Position numbers and translations under genes: made by a program. 14,508 bases of DNA. Origin: Oscillospiraceae bacterium (GTDB taxonomy: Bacteria; Bacillota_A; Clostridia; Oscillospirales; Ruminococcaceae). The stretch is taken from contig JAFPQL010000231.1 of NCBI GenBank assembly GCA_017414145.1, forward strand, positions 1 to 14,508. The letters run 5' to 3'. Shown one piece after another: positions 7,253-11,897 of this stretch (position 1 is its first letter; each line of letters starts with the position of its first letter). The notes below the pieces were generated by a model. The model saw nothing but the letters and a program-made list of their open reading frames with translations. It did not search any database and was not told where the DNA came from.

Positions 7253-7291
7253 GGTATCCGTTCTCCTTTCCGAAACCGGTGCTTCTGCTGT

Positions 7292-7320
7292 ATTATACCA
7301 CAATTTCACCGGCTTTGCAA
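7292..7320 (-). promoter_or_regulatory. Promoter of glgP
   Basis: On the minus strand, -35 TTGCAA (7320-7315), 17-bp spacer, extended -10 TGGTATAAT (TATAAT at 7297-7292). The transcript would start about 30-35 bases before the ATG at 7252. It matches the SPFH-unit promoter in both hexamers and spacing. Confidence 0.78.
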
Positions 7321-7341
7321 GAAGAATTCGCCGCGGAAGGC

Positions 7342-7370
7342 TTGTCCTTTGCCGGAAACTGTGGTATAAT
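7342..7370 (+). promoter_or_regulatory. Promoter of the first sigma/anti-sigma operon
   Basis: -35 TTGTCC (7342-7347, four of six), 17-bp spacer, and an extended -10 TGGTATAAT with a perfect TATAAT at 7365-7370. The leader to the ATG at 7538 is about 160 bases, long for this window. Confidence 0.72.
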
Positions 7371-7537
7371 CAGATTGTGCCGCCATGTGAATGCGGCAAC
7401 TTCCACAAAAACGCACTGACAACCTTGTGCATTCCGACGAAATTTGAGCGGTACTGTCACCTTTCCGCTGTTTTTCGACGGTACTGTACAGAGAGCGTCA
7501 GAAAGCGCTTCAAACATCATGATGTAAGGAAACTTTT
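7371..7537 (+). promoter_or_regulatory. Leader of the first sigma operon: hairpin, direct repeat, palindrome
   Basis: The leader opens with a hairpin, TGCCGC (7378-7383) with GCGGCA (7393-7398). CGGTACTGT occurs twice, at 7449-7457 and 7479-7487, exactly 30 bp apart. A perfect 12-base palindrome, ACATCATGATGT (7514-7525), lies directly before the ribosome site AAGGAA. These are candidates for regulator binding or translation control; no known riboswitch was recognised. Confidence 0.45.
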
Positions 7538-8023
7538 ATGGAACAGCAGATTGAACAGATCATAGCGAAATACTATCGCGCTGTCTACTGCTACTGTACT
7601 TCCAGACTGCTCGACGCGGAAGGCGCCAAGGACTGCACCCAGGAGGTGTTCCTTGCGCTGTACCGCAAACAGGATCAGCTCACTTCGCTGGACGAGATCC
7701 GGCCGTGGCTTTACCGCGCCGCCGACCTCTCAATCCGCGAGTACCGGAGAAAAAACAGCAGATACATCAGCATTCCGGATGATGAGCTGGAACGAATCTG
7801 TGAGACCGTGCTGCCGGATGACTCGGAGGATACTGTTCGGGAAGTCCTGTCCGAGGAAGAATATTCTTTGGTCTGGCGGCATTATGTAGAGGGGCGTACC
7901 ATGCGGGAGCTCGCTGCGGAATCCGGCATCTCTGAGGATGCGGTGAAGCAGCGGGTCTCCCGGATCCGCCGGAAACTCTCTGCGTCGCTCAGAGCGGAAA
8001 GGGGGCAGCGCAGAAATGGATAA
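7538..8023 (+). CDS. ECF-family RNA polymerase sigma factor, 161 aa
   Basis: A short two-domain sigma factor. Region 2 (about 9-75) contains DCTQEVFLALYR and RPWLYRAADLSIREYRRK, the usual core-binding and -10-recognition helices. Region 4 (about 105-152) ends in a helix-turn-helix, MRELAAESGISEDAVKQRVS, followed by a basic helix. Length and layout are typical of ECF sigma factors, which direct RNA polymerase to a small regulon after release from an anti-sigma factor. Start ATG 7538 follows AAGGAA by six bases. The last eight bases overlap the next gene (ATGGATAA), a sign of translational coupling to its presumed anti-sigma partner. Its promoter is sigma-A-like, so basal expression need not depend on itself. 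ECF subgroup and target genes cannot be told from the window. Confidence 0.9.
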   Translation: MEQQIEQIIAKYYRAVYCYCTSRLLDAEGAKDCTQEVFLALYRKQDQLTSLDEIRPWLYRAADLSIREYRRKNSRYISIPDDELERICETVLPDDSEDTVREVLSEEEYSLVWRHYVEGRTMRELAAESGISEDAVKQRVSRIRRKLSASLRAERGQRRNG

Positions 8024-9161
8024 CCGTAAATTAGCGGGCATGATGCTCGCCGACCGCTTCCGCGAAATCAACGAGGAGCTGGACCGCGCACGCGCTGCCG
8101 CCAATCCGGACTGGGATCTCATCGAACGGCTCTCTGAGGAGGCAGCCGGATTCTTCGCCGATGAGGAGACTGTCTCCGACGGCTGTCAGGAGCTGCTCGC
8201 CGCACTTCCCGCAGCAGAGCCCCGTACCAAAGCACGCAGACTGCATCCGCTCCGGTGGACACAGCTTGCCGTTGCCGCAGCATTGACCGGCTTTGCGGTC
8301 TTCGGCGCCGCGGCACTGTTCCGCCAGACACGCGCCATGCGCACCGATCCCGCGGAAACCACCACGCAGACAACCGCACTGACAACATCCTCCGACCGGG
8401 AGGACATTCTGACGGATGATCTGTCGTCTGTCACGACCGGCACTGTGTCCGGTACACAGACCGGCTCTGTCACCGTGACGACACTGACGGAGGATTCCGT
8501 GCAGAGCACCGGCGGCGGCACATCCGCCACGGTCACCACGACCGGAACCACCGTCATCACCGGAACCGGCAGTCACCCCGGCACGACCGCCACAACCGGC
8601 ACAACCGCCACAACTTCCATGACCGGCAGCACCGCCGATCCGTCTCTGACGGGAAGCGATACCGACAGCTCAGCATCCGTCACGGACAGTGCCACATCAG
8701 ATTCAACAATGACCTCAATGACCTCAATGACCTCAATGACCTCAATGTCTACATGGGTATATGACACCACGGATCCATGGGGAATGGAAACCGAGGACAC
8801 ATGGGGAGATTATTCCATGGACACAGGGTCGAATTATACCGACGATCCGCCTGAAACCTGCACCACGGCGACAGACCTGCAGAACCCCTGCTATGTGCAG
8901 ATCTTTGTCACGGACGGAAATACCGGCGAACCGGTGAGCGGTGTCACCCTGCGCGTGTACGACGCGGATTCCGGCAGTCTGATCGAGCGCTGGATGCTTG
9001 ACGGCCCCGCCGAGATCTTCCGGCTTGATTTCAACAAATGGTACCGGATTGAGATTCTAAACGCACCGTCCGGAAACTATCAGAGCAACCGGCTCATGAC
9101 GCCGTCCCGGCTGGAATCTGCCGGCCCGGATACTTACCGGTATACATTGCTTCTCTGGTAA
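8016..9161 (+). CDS. Presumed membrane anti-sigma factor with Thr/Ser-rich stalk and external beta domain, 381 aa
   Basis: Four parts are visible. A charged cytoplasmic N-terminus (1-80), presumably sigma-binding, lacks the HxxxCxxC zinc motif of common anti-sigma domains. One membrane helix follows (about 82-102). Next is a low-complexity Thr/Ser-rich region (about 110-275) with an in-frame MTS repeat and Trp/Asp-rich patches. The C-terminal domain (about 292-381) begins VQIFVTDGNTGEPVSGVTLR and resembles the prealbumin-like beta-sandwich of SpaA/CnaB or carboxypeptidase-regulatory domains. The gene overlaps the sigma gene by eight bases, the standard layout of sigma/anti-sigma pairs. The role as anti-sigma factor is inferred from position and topology. 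The external domain could sense a surface polymer, as the RsgI family does with carbohydrate-binding domains in cellulolytic clostridia, but there is no sequence match to RsgI here. A terminator follows at 9196-9234. Confidence 0.72.
   Translation: MDNRKLAGMMLADRFREINEELDRARAAANPDWDLIERLSEEAAGFFADEETVSDGCQELLAALPAAEPRTKARRLHPLRWTQLAVAAALTGFAVFGAAALFRQTRAMRTDPAETTTQTTALTTSSDREDILTDDLSSVTTGTVSGTQTGSVTVTTLTEDSVQSTGGGTSATVTTTGTTVITGTGSHPGTTATTGTTATTSMTGSTADPSLTGSDTDSSASVTDSATSDSTMTSMTSMTSMTSMSTWVYDTTDPWGMETEDTWGDYSMDTGSNYTDDPPETCTTATDLQNPCYVQIFVTDGNTGEPVSGVTLRVYDADSGSLIERWMLDGPAEIFRLDFNKWYRIEILNAPSGNYQSNRLMTPSRLESAGPDTYRYTLLLW
8578..8613 (+). repeat. 18-bp tandem repeat in the stalk region
   Basis: Two adjacent 18-base units (8578-8595 and 8596-8613) differ at one base and encode a Thr/Gly/Ala-rich repeat in the external stalk. 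The unit is a multiple of three, so copy-number change keeps the frame. Confidence 0.8.
8708..8747 (+). repeat. 9-bp microsatellite encoding MTS repeats
   Basis: AATGACCTC occurs four times head to tail (8708-8743) and is followed by AATG, encoding MTSMTSMTSMTS. Slippage would change stalk length by three residues per unit without a frameshift. Confidence 0.92.
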
Positions 9162-9195
9162 AACCGCATTTCACATCTGCTGATTTCATTTCAGA

Positions 9196-9234
9196 CCCGC
9201 GACAGCTTTTCCGAGCCGCCGCGGGTACTTTTTT
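9196..9234 (+). terminator. Terminator of the first sigma/anti-sigma operon
   Basis: CCCGCG (9196-9201) pairs with CGCGGG (9220-9225) across an imperfect interior, followed by TAC and TTTTTT (9229-9234). Its right half is identical to the terminator at 11115-11151. Confidence 0.75.
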
Positions 9235-9276
9235 GCACGGATTGTTTGCACGGATTCCGCTGCCCGCGGCGGGACT
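9218..9276 (+). repeat. Direct repeat copy 1 (terminator-bearing), left of the transglutaminase gene
   Basis: Bases 9218-9243 are identical to 11135-11160 (26 bp). After a 13-base insertion that re-duplicates TGCACGGATT, bases 9257-9276 match 11161-11179 with one mismatch and one gap. The start of copy 1 lies 1917 bp before that of copy 2. Confidence 0.88.
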
Positions 9277-9349
9277 GGTTCTTTTTCGTCAAACCGCCCA
9301 AATCCTGCGGCGCTTCCTGCATATTATACACAAAAATCGGTTTTGCCGG

Positions 9350-9378
9350 TTGACAAAGCAGCGCTTTACAGTTATAAT
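9350..9378 (+). promoter_or_regulatory. Consensus sigma-A promoter of the LRR/transglutaminase gene
   Basis: Perfect -35 TTGACA (9350-9355), 17-bp spacer, perfect -10 TATAAT (9373-9378). Transcription would start near 9385 and give a leader of about 110 bases. This is the best match to consensus in the window, suggesting strong expression by the housekeeping sigma factor rather than by the adjacent ECF factors. Confidence 0.88.
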
Positions 9379-9496
9379 AATGTTGCCCAGTCGATTAAGC
9401 GGCGGACAGCCGGAAAACACGGCGATTTAAGGGCTGTCCGGCGCTCAGAGCGGCACGGGACTGAACAATATTACACCCATATAAGGAGGATCATCT

Positions 9497-11086
9497 ATGA
9501 ACCATCGCAGAATCATCTCTTTACTCTCGGCTGCACTGCTCGGAATCTCCGCCGCAGCCTTCCCGCCCGCTTCGCCGGACGAGTCTGTCGGCATTGTCGC
9601 GGAGGCGGCAAGTAATCCAACCTTTACTTCCGGCGATTTTGAGTATTATTACTTTCAGGGCAAAGATTTTGTGACACTGAAGGGATATCTGGGCAACGGC
9701 ACCGCAGTCACCATTCCCTCACAAGTCACCATCCCTTCGCAGATTGATCCGCAGGGGGGGACAAAGTCTGTTCAAAAGATCGGCAAGCGTGCATTTTGTC
9801 CGAAAGTGAACGGTGTCGAAACGCCGAAAAATCTCACCTCCGTCACAATTCCGAATTCGGTCACCACAATTGAAGAATACGCTTTTGCGGGAACTCCTTT
9901 AAAGAAAATCGTGTTTCCGTCCAGCATGGAAAAAGTAAAGGAATATGCGTTCTTTAATTGTTCAGCACTGAAAAGCGCGGAAACCAAAAGCAGTGTTCGG
10001 TTTGGAGTTTCGAGTTTTGAGGGTTGTTCTGCTATGACCCATGTGAAGTTCAATCAGGGCTGCAAAGCGGCTCAACACTGTTTTAACGGATGCACATCCT
10101 TATATGCCGTAAATAAATGCTCTGCCGGTGCCACGAATGCACTGACATACACTACAGACGAAAACGGTGTCACAAAGCCAATTCTGACAACAAATCCAAT
10201 TGCCCGTCAGATAATCAGAGACTGCTTTTCAAAGAGCACTCAAGTCAAATTCATTGATGAGTACTGCTCAAAGCTCTGTGAGTATATTGTAAACACGGAA
10301 ACAAAGAGCTGGATGAGCGATGCGGTCAAGGCTCGGCAGCTTCACGACTGGATTGTCCGGCACTGCAACTATGAAGATCGTCTTGACGCAAACGGCGGAG
10401 AAGAACTCCTGGTGGATGCGGACAATCATATTTATTCTTCTGTCTTTCTCAGTTATGGATTGGATAAGCGGGGCCCCGGTATCGGTGAAACGGTCTGCGA
10501 CGGCTTTGCAAGAGCATACACCATGCTGCTGACACAGGCAAACATCAAATCATATGTTTTGGAGGCCGATTCCACAGAAAATGATGGTCATGTCTGGAAT
10601 CTGGTGCGCATCGGAACACAATGGTATCAGGTCGATGTATGTGCAGATGACGGATCAGCCACCGATGCCGGTGTGAATGCTGTCCCCGGATACGGAGGAT
10701 TTCTGAAATCCGAGACGGATATGCATAGTTTTCATCAATCATGTGGTTATGTTTTTCTGCCGCCGACAATTATGGATTTGACAAATCAGAATCGTTTCCC
10801 CGATGCAAATCACCCGCTGCTGCTTCGTTTCTTTAACCTTGGCAACGCAACGGCAGCGCTTCAATCCTGCTCCACAACATCCTTGCAGGATTCCAACAGC
10901 GACGGCCTGCTGGACGGCGACTGGGATTTCAACGGGACTGCGGAGGACTGGGACGATTATCTGATCTACAGCAAGATTTGCGCAGTATGCAATGTTCCTT
11001 ATATGGGGATTGAAAACCAGCCGAACTTCCTGAACAATCTGTTGATTTGGAAAATGAGCCCCGCACAGTGGTCTCATCAGGCATAA
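9497..11086 (+). CDS. Secreted BspA-type leucine-rich-repeat protein with transglutaminase-like domain, 529 aa
   Basis: The start ATG 9497 follows AAGGAGG by seven bases. A signal peptide (basic MNHRR, then a hydrophobic run to about 21; a later cleavage after AEAA near 38 is also possible) indicates export. BspA-like repeats (about 92-208) show units such as LTSVTIPNSVTTIEEYAF and LKKIVFPSSMEKVKEYAF. A transglutaminase/cysteine-protease fold (about 275-425) carries a full candidate triad: Cys334 in GETVCDGFARAY, His365 in GHVWN and Asp380 in YQVDVC. Near the C-terminus, DWDFNGTAEDWD (475-486) matches an EF-hand calcium loop, with a second loop-like DSNSDG just before it; this may be a degenerate dockerin. 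There is no membrane anchor or LPxTG. Plausible roles are crosslinking or cleaving surface or host proteins. G+C is lower than in its neighbours and the gene lies between direct repeats. It has its own promoter and terminator. Confidence 0.86.
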   Translation: MNHRRIISLLSAALLGISAAAFPPASPDESVGIVAEAASNPTFTSGDFEYYYFQGKDFVTLKGYLGNGTAVTIPSQVTIPSQIDPQGGTKSVQKIGKRAFCPKVNGVETPKNLTSVTIPNSVTTIEEYAFAGTPLKKIVFPSSMEKVKEYAFFNCSALKSAETKSSVRFGVSSFEGCSAMTHVKFNQGCKAAQHCFNGCTSLYAVNKCSAGATNALTYTTDENGVTKPILTTNPIARQIIRDCFSKSTQVKFIDEYCSKLCEYIVNTETKSWMSDAVKARQLHDWIVRHCNYEDRLDANGGEELLVDADNHIYSSVFLSYGLDKRGPGIGETVCDGFARAYTMLLTQANIKSYVLEADSTENDGHVWNLVRIGTQWYQVDVCADDGSATDAGVNAVPGYGGFLKSETDMHSFHQSCGYVFLPPTIMDLTNQNRFPDANHPLLLRFFNLGNATAALQSCSTTSLQDSNSDGLLDGDWDFNGTAEDWDDYLIYSKICAVCNVPYMGIENQPNFLNNLLIWKMSPAQWSHQA

Positions 11087-11114
11087 GCAAAATCCGTACT
11101 GAGAAAAACAAACA

Positions 11115-11151
11115 CCCGCGGCAGCATCCGACCTGCCGCGGGTACTTTTTT
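11115..11151 (+). terminator. Terminator of the LRR/transglutaminase gene
   Basis: A perfect 10-bp stem, CCCGCGGCAG (11115-11124) with CTGCCGCGGG (11133-11142), is followed by TAC and TTTTTT (11146-11151). Confidence 0.92.
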
Positions 11152-11179
11152 GCACGGATTCCGCCGCCGCGGCGGGACT
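11135..11179 (+). repeat. Direct repeat copy 2, right of the transglutaminase gene
   Basis: Partner of 9218-9276. In this copy the right end runs into GGGACTTGACG, so its last base provides the first T of the -35 box of the next operon; copy 1 reads GGGACTGG at that point and has no promoter. Confidence 0.88.
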
Positions 11180-11207
11180 TGACGCCGACACATAAATATA
11201 GTATAAT
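11179..11207 (+). promoter_or_regulatory. Promoter of the second sigma/anti-sigma operon
   Basis: -35 TTGACG (11179-11184, five of six), 17-bp spacer, perfect -10 TATAAT (11202-11207). Start of transcription near 11214, leaving a leader of about 125 bases. Confidence 0.85.
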
Positions 11208-11222
11208 AATAGCAGACCCCTC

Positions 11223-11256
11223 AGACATCGCTCCGGCGGTGTCTCAAAATTTTTTT
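11223..11256 (+). terminator. Attenuator-like hairpin at the 5' end of the second sigma operon transcript
   Basis: AGACATCGC (11223-11231) pairs with GCGGTGTCT (11236-11244), one G-T pair included, around a TCCG loop. CAAAA and seven T (11250-11256) follow. It starts about ten bases into the predicted transcript. The five-base gap before the T-run is unfavourable for an intrinsic terminator, so the call is tentative. Confidence 0.4.
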
Positions 11257-11339
11257 CGGGAAATGTAATCGAAGCGGCGGAAATGTTGTCTGTCATTTCA
11301 GAGGCGCTTCACAAGACAGTCAAAAAGGGAGGAACCGGC

Positions 11340-11897
11340 ATGAACGATGATGCGATCATCGCGCTGTTTGAGGCACGCGACGAGGCCGCGTTGGTGCAGA
11401 CACAGGAAAAATTCGGCGGATACTGCTACACGATCGTCCACAACATCCTCGGCAATTCACAGGATGCGGAGGAATGTGTCAACGATATGCTGATTAAACT
11501 TTGGAACGCGATTCCGCCCGCCAAGCCCGACAACCTCTACGCATATGTCGCGGCACTCTCCAGAAATCTTGCCAGAAACCGCTGGACCGGCGCACACCGG
11601 CAGCGGAGAGGCAGCGGAGAAGCAGCCGTCGCACTCGACGAACTGGTTTCCATGCCGGCCGCCTCTGACGATGTGGAGCGCGAAGTGGACGGACACGCAC
11701 TCGGCGATGCGCTGAACGCGTTTCTCGGAACACTTTCGGAGGATCACCGCAAGATCTTCGTGCAGCGCTACTGGTACTTCATGCCGGTGGAGGATATCGC
11801 CGAAGACCTGAATATGACCAAGAGCAAGGTGACTGTCACTTTGATGCGCACCAGAAAAAAATTACAGACCTATCTGGAACAGGAGGGGTATCTATGA
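11340..11897 (+). CDS. ECF-family RNA polymerase sigma factor, 185 aa
   Basis: A second short sigma factor. Region 2 (about 20-88) includes DAEECVNDMLIKLWNAIPP and a basic segment ending ARNRW; region 4 (about 128-182) contains SEDHRKIFVQRYWYFMPVEDIA, with a helix-turn-helix EDIAEDLNMTKSKVTVTLMR and a terminal RTRKKL. ATG 11340 is preferred because GGGAGG (11327-11332) lies seven bases before it; an upstream in-frame ATG at 11283 has no ribosome site and would add 19 non-conserved-looking residues. The final bases overlap the next gene as ATGA, implying coupled translation with its presumed anti-sigma partner. It differs clearly in sequence from the sigma factor at 7538, so the two are not recent copies. 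A structured leader, including GAAGCG (11271-11276) pairing with CGCTTC (11305-11310), precedes it. Confidence 0.9.
   Translation: MNDDAIIALFEARDEAALVQTQEKFGGYCYTIVHNILGNSQDAEECVNDMLIKLWNAIPPAKPDNLYAYVAALSRNLARNRWTGAHRQRRGSGEAAVALDELVSMPAASDDVEREVDGHALGDALNAFLGTLSEDHRKIFVQRYWYFMPVEDIAEDLNMTKSKVTVTLMRTRKKLQTYLEQEGYL

Larger units (their letters stand above)
7292..7370. repeat. Inverted repeat whose arms are two divergent promoters
   Basis: The left arm 7292-7313 and the right arm 7351-7370 are reverse complements apart from one mismatch and a two-base gap. Each arm contains the -10 box and the downstream half of the spacer of one promoter: glgP leftward, the sigma operon rightward. Confidence 0.8.
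9162..9496 (+). other. Intergenic region: terminator, repeat, promoter and leader
   Basis: The 335 bases between the anti-sigma gene and the transglutaminase gene hold, in order, a terminator (9196-9234), a repeat shared with 11135-11179, about 70 bases in which I see nothing definite, a consensus promoter (9350-9378) and a leader with a 9-bp hairpin, CGGACAGCC (9403-9411) with GGCTGTCCG (9432-9440). No convincing gene lies here. A TATAAT on the opposite strand near 9322-9327 lacks a -35 at usable distance. Confidence 0.65.

Noticed and set aside
5060..7369. A 769-codon open frame on the plus strand opposite glycogen phosphorylase
   Set aside because: It mirrors a highly conserved enzyme gene, has low-complexity Arg/His-rich composition and runs through the glgP promoter; it is an antisense shadow.
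7293..7520. A 75-codon minus-strand frame upstream of glgP
   Set aside because: It contains the promoters of both glgP and the sigma operon, has no good ribosome site and matches nothing known to me.
9322..9327. TATAAT on the minus strand near 9322-9327
   Set aside because: No -35 box at 16-18 bp (the nearest TTGTCA is 22 bp away), no extended -10, and nothing on that strand to transcribe.
9233..9430. A 65-codon plus-strand frame between the anti-sigma and transglutaminase genes
   Set aside because: It spans the terminator repeat and the consensus promoter; no ribosome site and no conserved-looking sequence.
9385..9496. Possible riboswitch before the transglutaminase gene
   Set aside because: Only one 9-bp hairpin is evident, and no conserved core of a cyclic-di-GMP, cobalamin or other known class was recognised.
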